A stretch of 40,312 nucleotides of DNA from Candidatus Aenigmatarchaeota archaeon. GTDB lineage: Archaea > Aenigmatarchaeota > Aenigmatarchaeia > QMZP01. Below are positions 9,434 through 17,963 of the stretch, piece by piece. The stretch's first letter is position 1, and each line of letters begins with the position of its first letter. The notes beneath the pieces were generated by a model. That model was not told where the DNA came from, did not search any database, and worked only from the letters and a program-made list of their open reading frames with translations. The translations under genes were made by a program, and so were the position numbers. Where the stretch lies: positions 1 through 40,312 of the forward strand of contig JAUWZW010000002.1 of the NCBI GenBank assembly GCA_030615165.1, written 5' to 3'.

Positions 9434-9721
9434 GTGCAAAATCACTTGAGGAAATTTATATGGACACTTCAAAAGATAGAAGAAATTTGGAGCCAAATAG
9501 GAAATGATTTAATAGAATATATTACAGACAATACACCAAAAAAACAGGGACTTTTTACATCAGGTATGCACATACCAGTAGTGCCTCCCAAAAAATTTAA
9601 ACAGGATAAACCAGACCATGTTTTGCTCCTAGCGTGGAATCACGAAGCTGAAATTTTGGAAAAGGAATACAGAGGAGGAGGCAAGTTTATAATACCTGTA
9701 TCAAATGTAAAAATAATTTAG
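9434..9721 (+). pseudogene. C-terminal remnant of a sugar C-methyltransferase (Methyltransf_14-like)
   Basis: 'LIEYITDNTPKKQGLFTSGMHIPVVPPKKFKQDKPDHVLLLAWNHEAEILEKE...GGGKFIIPVSNVKII' aligns with 'ILDYISDSTPFKQGLYTPGKHIPILSPDVFHNDKDIDYAFLFIWNHAKEVIEKEQEFLRRGGKFITHLPTARII' of 5971-7752; N-terminal SAM domain absent. Confidence 0.85.
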
Positions 9722-9722
9722 C

Positions 9723-10676
9723 CTATAAGGTACGGCTATTGATTTTTATAGGATTTCTGTACCACAGCCCAAAACCCGGAATACCTGTAATATAGTCAGT
9801 TATTAGCATAAGAAGCGAGAGGGCAATAGCTGATTCAGGTGCTATCCCTGCATAAGCCAGGAAAAATACCATCGTGACATCCCTTGTCCCGAGACCAGAA
9901 AAAGAGATCGGCAGTATGAATAAAAGATTAACAATGGGAATTACAGTAAATAAAAGCCCATAAGGTACATTTAAACCTAATGCAAGAGCGAAAATCCAGA
10001 CATAAAAAATAGTCAGGGCCCAGGAAAACAAGGTTAATACTAGATTAACGAACATTAACATCTTTCGCTCGAGCAGCAGCTCTAACCCAGAATAAAAATC
10101 ATTGTAAACACCCTTAATTTTGGTCTTATGCTGCTCTGGAATAAGCCTTCTATAAAAAGGTCCCATGATAAACGAAACTGCCTCTTTTCTGGAAAACAAA
10201 AATATAATACCCAGAAAAACCGCAAACAAAATAACAGTCAAAAGCAGTAATGATGTATCTTTAACATAAAATGCAGCAAACGTTCCCAACCCAATTATAC
10301 ATAGCGTAAACAGGACGAAAATATCTACTATCCTGTCCACTATAACCGTTGTAAGGGATTTTCCGATTCTTTCTTTCAGATAGTATGATCTTGCAAGGTC
10401 TCCCAGCTTACCAGGAGTTATAAGACCTAAAGAAAACCCGACCAGCCATGCCTTCATTGCCTCAGCAAACGGGCAGGCCAGTTTATAAGAGCTTATAAGC
10501 ACCTTCCATTTTGCAGTTTTTATTAGAATTACAAAAACTGTAAAAATTAAACCACAAATATAGAAATAAAAATTAAGACCGGCTAAAGTTTTCCATATCT
10601 CCAAAAGGTTTAGATTTAGAATTAGATACAGGAATATAAAAATACCTATCAGGGGGAGGAATTTTGAGATTTTCAT
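9723..10676 (-). CDS. UPF0104 / lysylphosphatidylglycerol synthase TM-region flippase-like protein
   Basis: 317 aa polytopic; 'GLITPGKLGDLARSYYLKERIGKSLTTVIVDRIVDIFVL' and 'PISFSGLGTRDVTMVFFLAYAGI' hallmarks. Confidence 0.85.
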   Translation of the reverse strand: MKISKFLPLIGIFIFLYLILNLNLLEIWKTLAGLNFYFYICGLIFTVFVILIKTAKWKVLISSYKLACPFAEAMKAWLVGFSLGLITPGKLGDLARSYYLKERIGKSLTTVIVDRIVDIFVLFTLCIIGLGTFAAFYVKDTSLLLLTVILFAVFLGIIFLFSRKEAVSFIMGPFYRRLIPEQHKTKIKGVYNDFYSGLELLLERKMLMFVNLVLTLFSWALTIFYVWIFALALGLNVPYGLLFTVIPIVNLLFILPISFSGLGTRDVTMVFFLAYAGIAPESAIALSLLMLITDYITGIPGFGLWYRNPIKINSRTL

Positions 10677-10765
10677 GAATAAGTTTTAACTTGAGTATAA
10701 ATATTCTTATATCTATTCTTTGGTATCCGAAGAAAACATTTAAAGGATTACTTAAACTGTATAAC

Positions 10766-11728
10766 ATGAAAACAATTTTGGTAACGGGCTGCGCAGGTTT
10801 TATAGGTTCTCATATAGCAGAACGGCTACTTAATGAGGGCCATATGGTTGTGGGTGTGGATAATTTTCATCCTTATTACCAAAGAGCATTGAAAGAGAGG
10901 AACATGGATGGATTCAAAAAACACAAAAACTTTAAATTTTTCGAGGGATCCATACTTGATGACAAGTTGCTGAATATTCTAGCAAAGGAGGACATAGATA
11001 TTATAAACCATCAGGCAGCAATAGCAGGTGTCAGGAATTCCATAAAATCTCCCTTAGAGTATTTGAGTATAAACACCCTAGGAACATTGAAACTTCTTGA
11101 CAGGTTCAGGGATGCGGAGAAATTCATATTTGCATCCTCATCTTCTGTATATGGCGATGTCGCGGATAATGAGTTGCCGATTAAGGAAGACAGGAAACCC
11201 AAACCCATATCACCATATGCTCTCTCCAAGTTGCAGGCAGAAGAGTGGTGTAAGCTCTTCTCTAATTTGTACGGCATCAGGTCAATTATTTTAAGATATT
11301 TCACAGTATATGGACCCCGTCAAAGACCGGACGAAGCAGTGGAAAAATTCATGAGAAAAATACTCTCCGGAGAACCCATAGAAATCTATGGCGATGGAGA
11401 GCAAACAAGAGATTTTACTTATGTGGGTGATGTTGTGAATGCCAATATACTCACTCTTTCTAAAGGAAGCGGTGTATTTAATATAGCCAGCGGGAAGAGG
11501 ATAAGCGTCAATAAGTTGGTAGAGCTTTTGAAAAAAGCAACAAAGAAGGAAGTAAAGGTAAACATGATAGAGAGACAGATAGGCGATGTTTCCCACACAT
11601 GGGCCAACATAGATAAATCAAAAAACGAGCTCGGATTCAGACCAGCCACTGATATAGAGACTGGACTAAGAAACCAATTCGAGCATGTTCAATCACTGGC
11701 AAAATCTCTTCCCACCCTTTCTGATTAA
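10766..11728 (+). CDS. NAD-dependent epimerase (UDP-glucuronate/UDP-glucose 4-epimerase-like)
   Basis: 'MKTILVTGCAGFIGSHIAERLLNEGHMVVGVDNFHPYY', 'FASSSSVYGD', 'SPYALSKLQAE', 'VYGPRQRPDEAVEKF'. Start moved to ATG 10766 (in frame with ORF 10691). Confidence 0.9.
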   Translation: MKTILVTGCAGFIGSHIAERLLNEGHMVVGVDNFHPYYQRALKERNMDGFKKHKNFKFFEGSILDDKLLNILAKEDIDIINHQAAIAGVRNSIKSPLEYLSINTLGTLKLLDRFRDAEKFIFASSSSVYGDVADNELPIKEDRKPKPISPYALSKLQAEEWCKLFSNLYGIRSIILRYFTVYGPRQRPDEAVEKFMRKILSGEPIEIYGDGEQTRDFTYVGDVVNANILTLSKGSGVFNIASGKRISVNKLVELLKKATKKEVKVNMIERQIGDVSHTWANIDKSKNELGFRPATDIETGLRNQFEHVQSLAKSLPTLSD

Positions 11729-11769
11729 TAGGGATTGCTGCTGAAATTTTAAAAACTTAGAGCAACGTG

Positions 11770-11890
11770 TTATTTATCTTCAAGCCTTCCTTTCTTATAA
11801 GCTTCAAACTCCTTCCAGAAATCCACATTTGGCTCGTAGCCGAACTTTCTCTAGCCTTTGTGATGTCTCCACACCACCTCTCCGTTTCCG
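11770..11890 (-). pseudogene. Degenerate 3' tail of an SDR sugar epimerase
   Basis: Minus-strand frame reads 'HGNGEVVWRHHKG*RKFGYEPNVDFWKEFEAYKKGRLEDK*'; in-frame stop, N-terminal body missing. Confidence 0.65.
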
Positions 11891-11930
11891 TGCTAGTAAT
11901 AGTTTAAATTCTGTATAGAGCCAAATGGGT

Positions 11931-12872
11931 TTATCGTGTTTTGAAATATTGTATGGTTTCCTTCAGCCCTTCTTCCAACCCGATTTTGGGTTCCCAGTTC
12001 AAAATCCTCTTTGCCTTGCTTATGTCAGGCCTTCTTCTGACAGGGTCATCACTTGGCAAGGGCTTGAAAACAATCTCTGAATTCGATTTCGTCAAATCCT
12101 TGACTATTTTAGCAAGATGCAAAATAGATGTTTCATTGGGGTCCCCTATGTTAAAGACCCCGCCGCTTAAACCATCTGTGAACATTAATTTTTCCAAGGC
12201 ATCTACCATATCAGAAATGTAACAGAAGCTCCTCGTTTGTTTTCCGTCACCGTAAACTGTTATTGGTTCACTCCTCAAGACCTGCATGATGAAATTCGGT
12301 ACCACTCTCCCGTCGTTTTTTCTCATTTTGGGGCCGAAGCAATTAAAAATCCTCGCTATCCTCACATCCATTTTATGGATTCTGCAGAAGGACATCGTTA
12401 AGGCCTCGGCGAATCTTTTTGATTCATCATAGCAGCTGCGCAGACCTATGGGATTAACATGACCAAAGTAAATTTCTTTCTGCGGATGTTGTTCAGGATT
12501 TCCATAAACTTCGGAGGTGGATGCCAACAAAAATCTTGCATTCTTTTCCCTAACCAGATTGAGCATGTGATAAGTTCCGAAAGAATTGGCGAGCATGGTT
12601 TTTATGGGGAGCTTCTGATAATCCACAGGAGATGCAGGGGAGGCCAGATGGAATATGTGGTCTATCTTGCCGGTTTTTTCTGCGCCCAGCGCTTTCGAGA
12701 CATCATGTTCGATTAAAGAAAAATTTTCATTTTTAATAAGACCCGCTACGTTATCCTTTGTCCCTGTGATGAAATTATCAACACAGACCACCCTGTAACC
12801 CCTTTCCAGCAAATCTTCACATAACCAGGAACCAATAAAACCAGCTCCTCCTGTCACAAGGCAAGTTTGCAT
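11931..12872 (-). CDS. UDP-glucuronate decarboxylase (UXS)-like extended SDR
   Basis: 'CLVTGGAGFIGSWLCEDLLERGYRVVCVDNFITGTKDNV', 'HLASPASPVDYQKLPIKTMLANSFGTYHML', 'ASTSEVYGNPEQHPQKE', 'RSCYDESKRFAEAL', 'ARIFNCFGPKM'. Start set at MQTC (12872). Confidence 0.9.
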   Translation of the reverse strand: MQTCLVTGGAGFIGSWLCEDLLERGYRVVCVDNFITGTKDNVAGLIKNENFSLIEHDVSKALGAEKTGKIDHIFHLASPASPVDYQKLPIKTMLANSFGTYHMLNLVREKNARFLLASTSEVYGNPEQHPQKEIYFGHVNPIGLRSCYDESKRFAEALTMSFCRIHKMDVRIARIFNCFGPKMRKNDGRVVPNFIMQVLRSEPITVYGDGKQTRSFCYISDMVDALEKLMFTDGLSGGVFNIGDPNETSILHLAKIVKDLTKSNSEIVFKPLPSDDPVRRRPDISKAKRILNWEPKIGLEEGLKETIQYFKTR

Positions 12873-12873
12873 T

Positions 12874-13629
12874 TCAATCCCTCCTGTTGAGCAACTCTTT
12901 CTCTGTAGCCAAAAGAGCCTCATGCGTTCCTACATCCCTGTATATGCCCCTGTGCACAACAGCATAGCACGGCAGACCTTGTTTGAGCATTAATATTATG
13001 GAATCTGTTATCTGGTATTCACCCTTTGCCCCCTTGGGTGTTTTTTCTATAAATCCGAATATCTCCGGCTCGAAAACATAAACCCCGTTTATACCCAGCC
13101 ATTCTCCATTAGTTTTGAGCCTTTCCAGCTCTTCATCTGTCTGCGGCTTTTCCATCATATCAAGAATTTTTCCGTTTTTGTCTATCTTAACTATGCCATA
13201 TCTTTTCGGGTCTGTTATAGCTGAAAGCCCCAGGGTACACTTAGAACCTGTTTTCTTATGTAATTCAACCAAATCCCTGACCAATTTATCCTTGGGTTCT
13301 ATTATCTCATCACCCAATGTAGCAACAAAGGTTTCGTTGTTTACCAGGGGTTTTGCTATATAGATGGCCTTTGCAACACCCAGCAATTCTGTCTGAAATC
13401 TGTAGGAGACATCAACACCTGTCCATTTACCGTCCCTAAGATAGTCAAGAATAGCCCCTTTGTTGTTACCTACTATGACTATTATGTTTTTTACGCCACC
13501 CGCCTTGAAAAGGTCTACAGCATGCTGTAAAAGCGGCTTGCCGCACACATGTACCATTTCCTTGGGTATGGAATATGTTAACGGTTCCAATCTTTCTCCC
13601 TTCCCAGCAGCTAGTATAACACCTTTCAT
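12874..13629 (-). CDS. Sugar-1-phosphate nucleotidyltransferase (UTP/dTTP-glucose-1-phosphate type)
   Basis: 'MKGVILAAGKGERLEPLTYSIPKEMVHVCGKPLLQHAVD', 'ATLGDEIIEP', 'YGIVKIDKNGKILDMMEKP'. Confidence 0.92.
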   Translation of the reverse strand: MKGVILAAGKGERLEPLTYSIPKEMVHVCGKPLLQHAVDLFKAGGVKNIIVIVGNNKGAILDYLRDGKWTGVDVSYRFQTELLGVAKAIYIAKPLVNNETFVATLGDEIIEPKDKLVRDLVELHKKTGSKCTLGLSAITDPKRYGIVKIDKNGKILDMMEKPQTDEELERLKTNGEWLGINGVYVFEPEIFGFIEKTPKGAKGEYQITDSIILMLKQGLPCYAVVHRGIYRDVGTHEALLATEKELLNRRD

Positions 13630-13671
13630 ATACCTCGCCTTCCTATCGGTGACGGGGATTGCCTTCGGCAA

Positions 13672-15030
13672 TCAATCGACACCTCGCCTTGGATCTTTGT
13701 GATACTCAGTCTTCGACTGAGCCAATCTGCCTGGCCAGCAGATGCCCTCAAAATTCTTTACACTTGAAGGATTTAAAACCTTTCTACCCTCAATAATTAC
13801 CTTGTTTTTCATCACATCAAAGTCCTTGTCGGAGAGGTTCTTAAATTCTTTCCAGTTTGTCAAAATCAAGCAACCGTCCGCATCCTTCAGACACTCTCTG
13901 GAATTGCTGCAGTACTCTATATCCCCATGCATTTTCCTCATGTTATCCATTGCCTGAGGGTCATATGCTGAAACTTTTGCACCCCTTTCCTTAAGCATTG
14001 AAATAACATCAATGGCGGGTGCTTCCCTTACATCATCGGAATCGGGCTTGAATGCGAGACCAAGAGCCGCGATTTTCTTGTTCTGTAACCCGTCAGTCCT
14101 GTTTTCCAGCATATCCACCAAAATCCTTCTCTGCTTCTTGTTCACATTCAGGACAGTGTTTAGAATCTGTGTATCATAACCCAAAGCCTTTCCCTTTGCT
14201 ACGATGGCAGCAATATCTTTGGGAAAACATGAACCCCCAAAACCTGCCCCAGCCCGCAGGAATTTGGGTGATATTCTGCTATCCATACCAACACCCTTCA
14301 TCACATTATATACATCAATCCCTAATCTCTTGCATATATTCCCAATCTCATTCGAGAGTGAAATCTTTGTTGCAAGCATTGCATTTGCAGCATACTTTAT
14401 CATCTCCGCTGTTTTCAGGTTTGTTCTCAAAACAGGGGCATTGAAATTGAAGTAAATCTTCTCTAAAACATCCCCGGACCTTTTATCATACTGCCCGATA
14501 ACAATTCTGTCCGGGTTTAGAAAATCCTCCAATGCATTACCTTCCCTGAGGAACTCCGGATTCACGCACACCCCTATATCATCACCAACCCCCTTCCCGG
14601 ATTTTTCTTCCAGATGCGGGATAACATTGATTTCTGTGGTACCCGGCACAACAGTGGATTTGACTACAATAACATGATAGCCTTCCTTGTTTTTTAGGGC
14701 AGTTCCTATGTCCTTTGATACCTGTTCAATATACCTTAAATCCATGGAACCATCCTGATTGGAGGGTGTTCCAACACAAATCATGGTCAGGTCGGAATTT
14801 GTAATCGCCCGGGTAAGGTCTGTTGTTGCCCTGAAAACACCCTTTGCTGTAACATTTTCCAGGTATTTTTTCAACTGTTTTTCATAAATTGGCGGCTCGG
14901 CTTTGTTTATCTGTTTTATCTTTTTTTCATCAACATCCATGCAAATAACATTGTTCCCCATCTTCGCGAATCCTACGCCTGTGCACAGCCCAACATAACC
15001 CGTGCCGATAATGCTTATATTCATGCTCAT
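13672..15030 (-). CDS. UDP-glucose 6-dehydrogenase family
   Basis: 'MNISIIGTGYVGLCTGVGFAKMGNNVICMDVDEKKI', 'EFLREGNALEDFLNPDRIVIG', 'AGAGFGGSCFPKDIAAI', 'ALGLAFKPDSDDVREAPAID'. C-terminal ~18 aa encoded in a hairpin-rich region. Confidence 0.95.
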   Translation of the reverse strand: MSMNISIIGTGYVGLCTGVGFAKMGNNVICMDVDEKKIKQINKAEPPIYEKQLKKYLENVTAKGVFRATTDLTRAITNSDLTMICVGTPSNQDGSMDLRYIEQVSKDIGTALKNKEGYHVIVVKSTVVPGTTEINVIPHLEEKSGKGVGDDIGVCVNPEFLREGNALEDFLNPDRIVIGQYDKRSGDVLEKIYFNFNAPVLRTNLKTAEMIKYAANAMLATKISLSNEIGNICKRLGIDVYNVMKGVGMDSRISPKFLRAGAGFGGSCFPKDIAAIVAKGKALGYDTQILNTVLNVNKKQRRILVDMLENRTDGLQNKKIAALGLAFKPDSDDVREAPAIDVISMLKERGAKVSAYDPQAMDNMRKMHGDIEYCSNSRECLKDADGCLILTNWKEFKNLSDKDFDVMKNKVIIEGRKVLNPSSVKNFEGICWPGRLAQSKTEYHKDPRRGVD

Positions 15031-15082
15031 ATTTACTCAGTAAGGTATTAATATTTATATTTCTGATTTTAAACTGATATTT

Positions 15083-15799
15083 ATGAAAAAGATTGAAACA
15101 GCAGTGCTGCTTTGCGGAGGAAAAGGAACAAGGCTGAGACCTGTAACGTATGAGATACCAAAGTCCCTTGTACCGATACAGGGTAAAACCCTCTTGGAAC
15201 ACCTGCTCGATCTCCTGAAGAAGTATGGAATAAAAAATGTAATATTATCCGTTGGCTACCTAAAGGACAACATAAAGCAGCATTTTGGGGATGGTTCGAG
15301 ATTCGGTATAAATATAACTTATGTTGAGGAGGATACACCGTTGGGAACAGCCGGACCTTTGGGGTTACTCAAAACCCTCAACATGTTACCGAACAGGGCA
15401 TTCATAACCTCAAACGGAGACGAACTCAAGGATATAAATATAACAGAGATGTACAAACTACACAAAGCGAAGAATGCACTGGCAACCATAGCCCTGACAA
15501 GGGTAGAAGACCCAAGCCAGTATGGTGTTGCAAGACTGGAGGGAAACAGGATTCTGGAGTTTGTGGAAAAGCCAAAAAAGGGGGAAGCACCATCCAATTT
15601 AATCAATTCAGGGTTCTATATACTGGAGCCATCAATTGTAGATATAGTCCACAATGGTTTTGCGATGCTCGAAAAAGATGTTTTCCCGCTCCTTGCAAGA
15701 CAGGGCAAACTTTTCGGTTTTTCATTCAAAGGGCAATGGTTTGATATCGGAAACCCCGAGAGACTTGAAAAAGCAAGAAGGGAATGGAAGGGGATTTAA
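15083..15799 (+). CDS. Sugar-1-phosphate nucleotidyltransferase (NDP-sugar pyrophosphorylase)
   Basis: 'AVLLCGGKGTRLRPVTYEIPKSLVPIQGKTLLEHLLDLL', 'TSNGDELKDINI', 'RILEFVEKPKKGE'. Confidence 0.92.
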   Translation: MKKIETAVLLCGGKGTRLRPVTYEIPKSLVPIQGKTLLEHLLDLLKKYGIKNVILSVGYLKDNIKQHFGDGSRFGINITYVEEDTPLGTAGPLGLLKTLNMLPNRAFITSNGDELKDINITEMYKLHKAKNALATIALTRVEDPSQYGVARLEGNRILEFVEKPKKGEAPSNLINSGFYILEPSIVDIVHNGFAMLEKDVFPLLARQGKLFGFSFKGQWFDIGNPERLEKARREWKGI

Positions 15800-15829
15800 C
15801 CTTTATAATTCCACTGCTTAATATTAATC

Positions 15830-16567
15830 ATGAGAAAGGCGTTTTCCTTGATTTCAGGGGTTTTGTTTCTGGCAATCACCATAACAGCGGTTGTTGTTGT
15901 ATATCAAGCCGGGATGCCCATCGTCAAGAGGATGCAGGTATCTGCAGCAATAGAGCAGATGAAAACAACATTTGTAGAGCTGGACGAGCTGATAAGACAG
16001 ATAGCAGCTGAGGGGGCTGGTTCCAAGAGAGCGGTTCAGCTGAGGGTGGACCCGGGCAAGCTCATAGTTAATGAAATCCAGGACTCTATTTACTGGGAAC
16101 TGGAGACATATGCAATGATTATCTCACCGAGAACCAAACAGCAGTTTGGCAACATTGCTGTGGGTTCAAATCTGAATACAAGGGTATATGAGGCAAACTA
16201 TACAAGGGTATCACCGGAGATTAAATGTTATGTGATGGAGAATGAACATCTGAAGGTTTATGTGAGAAAGGTAGGTGTCAACACATCTCAAGACGGCTGG
16301 GAGAATTTCAACACAAGCTCACTTGTCATTGCAATCTACAACAAGGATATGAATGAATGGCTTGAGAATGAGGGGTTTCTGGAGATAACAGTTGATGATA
16401 ATACAAATTCAAAAACAGGAAATGGCTATACAATACCACTCGAGACAGGGTACAATCTGCCGTATGGAGCGGTAACAGCACATATGAACTCCAGCTATCT
16501 CGCATACAGCATAAACTTCACCCTTGGGTCAGGTGCTGACTTTTTGGATATTGAGGCAAGCACCTAA
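15830..16567 (+). CDS. Pilin-like / class III signal-peptide secreted protein (paralog of 28303-28986)
   Basis: Single N-terminal TM 'KAFSLISGVLFLAITITAVVVVYQAGMPIVKRMQ' then soluble domain. Confidence 0.65.
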   Translation: MRKAFSLISGVLFLAITITAVVVVYQAGMPIVKRMQVSAAIEQMKTTFVELDELIRQIAAEGAGSKRAVQLRVDPGKLIVNEIQDSIYWELETYAMIISPRTKQQFGNIAVGSNLNTRVYEANYTRVSPEIKCYVMENEHLKVYVRKVGVNTSQDGWENFNTSSLVIAIYNKDMNEWLENEGFLEITVDDNTNSKTGNGYTIPLETGYNLPYGAVTAHMNSSYLAYSINFTLGSGADFLDIEAST

Positions 16568-16568
16568 T

Positions 16569-16692
16569 CCCTTTCTTTCGGGAAAGAAAGGTCTAAGGTA
16601 CAAAGGTCAAACATAGTAACGGTTTGAACCGTTAACCGATGAACATACGAACAGATGAATGTTTGAGCCTTTGTATTACCCCAAAGAAAGGG
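16569..16692 (+). ncRNA. Structured element A (hairpin + long stem-loop, possible alternative closing stem); strand inferred
   Basis: Hairpin 16570-16591; stem ACAAAGG-TCAAACAT (16600-16614) / ATGTTTGA-g-CCTTTGT (16659-16674); inner TAACGGTT-tg-AACCGTTA (16617-16634); AAAGAAAGGG (16683-16692) complements CCCTTTCTTT (16569-16578). Confidence 0.55.
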
Positions 16693-16751
16693 AGATTGTA
16701 AAGCAATGGGTCAATATATTAACAGGGCTCATAGCTCAGCCCTGAGCCTTT

Positions 16752-16827
16752 CACAAAGGTTAAGCAAATAACAGTTCAAACTGTTAATTGATGAACAGAT
16801 GAACTTATGATCGCTTAAGCCTTTGTG
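16752..16827 (+). ncRNA. Structured element B, paralog of element A with compensatory stem changes; strand inferred
   Basis: CACAAAGG-TTAAGC (16752-16765) / GCTTAA-g-CCTTTGTG (16813-16827); inner TAACAGTT-ca-AACTGTTA (16769-16786); shared 'GATGAACA' loop sequence. Confidence 0.55.
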
Positions 16828-16856
16828 GCTTACCCAAAAAATATGAGGAAGATATT

Positions 16857-17336
16857 ATGAAAAGAATGAAGGCAATATCACCGCTGATTTCTGCAGTCAT
16901 GGTAATCCTAATTGCATTTGCTTTATCCGCTCTCATAGCTCCCTGGGCGTTTGAGATAGCAAGGCAGCAGACAAACCAGACAGGCGGCTATGCAGAGCAG
17001 CAGATGATATGCCAGAACACAGCATATGACTTTGATACAAACTACGGGACAAACGGCGTTAATTGGACCTCTACAGGAACAAACGATAATTTAACTGTAA
17101 AGATAGTGAATACGGGATATCAAAATCTCTACAATTTCTCATTTGAACTTGTGATAAATGACACAGTTATATTGCGTCCTGATGTAACAGATGCGACCCA
17201 GAAGACAAGTATAAATCCTCTGGAACCTAGTCAGAGTACTTTCCTCAATACAACAGCCAATATCAGCGGAACATTGAGTGAAGTCAAGATACTAAACATA
17301 GTTTGCCCGAGTGTTTATGCAAGGCAGGAATTGTAA
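16857..17336 (+). CDS. Archaeal type IV pilin-like protein
   Basis: 'MKRMKAISPLISAVMVILIAFALSALIAPWAFEIARQQ' class III signal/pilin N-terminus. Confidence 0.8.
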   Translation: MKRMKAISPLISAVMVILIAFALSALIAPWAFEIARQQTNQTGGYAEQQMICQNTAYDFDTNYGTNGVNWTSTGTNDNLTVKIVNTGYQNLYNFSFELVINDTVILRPDVTDATQKTSINPLEPSQSTFLNTTANISGTLSEVKILNIVCPSVYARQEL

Positions 17337-17419
17337 TAGCACAGCCGCTATTCTAACTATTTATATCAAGAAGTGGTTAAATTATATTATAGAAAGTTAA
17401 GCAAATAACGGGTAATGAT

Positions 17420-17962
17420 ATGCCTAATGATGAAGATATTTCTAAAACCCCCGGCCAGATTGAGACAAAGGAAAAAAAGAAGATAATCCCAGAGATGATT
17501 GCCCATATAAACAGGGTTGAAGAGAAAATAAACACGCTCAAAGAGGGCATGAGAGAGATAAAGGATTTGCAGACAGTGAACAAGCTCGATATCATAAACC
17601 TGAAGAATGAGATAGAGCAGATAAAGCTTTCCATACCAACCCTTTCTCCGGAGAATATAGAGAAAGTCAAGGCAATGGAGAAGCTGGCAGAAAAGGCTGA
17701 AAAAGCAGAGAAGATAAAGGATGATGTTGATAAACTCAAGTCAGATATGAAGAAACTGGATATGCTTCAGAAGAAACTGGCGGAGATTGAGAAAATACAC
17801 GCCAATAGGAGGGTTACAAAAGATGTTAAAACAAAGCCAAGGCGTATGCTTCACATACCAGGTCGATTAAAAAGAACAAAGATTAAAAAATGCAAAAAGT
17901 GCGGGGCTGTGCTGATCCCCAAGGCAAAGTTTTGCGGAAGGTGCGGGGCAAAAGGGAGGTAA
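17420..17962 (+). CDS. Coiled-coil protein with C-terminal zinc ribbon
   Basis: Heptad-rich K/E/L body; C-term 'KKCKKCGAVLIPKAKFCGRCGAKGR'. Confidence 0.75.
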   Translation: MPNDEDISKTPGQIETKEKKKIIPEMIAHINRVEEKINTLKEGMREIKDLQTVNKLDIINLKNEIEQIKLSIPTLSPENIEKVKAMEKLAEKAEKAEKIKDDVDKLKSDMKKLDMLQKKLAEIEKIHANRRVTKDVKTKPRRMLHIPGRLKRTKIKKCKKCGAVLIPKAKFCGRCGAKGR

Positions 17963-17963
17963 C

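Noticed and set aside
16635-16660. C/D-box guide RNA reading of the shared GATGAAC segments in elements A/B
   Set aside because: C-box-like GATGA is present but no convincing paired D boxes (CTGA) at the proper spacing.
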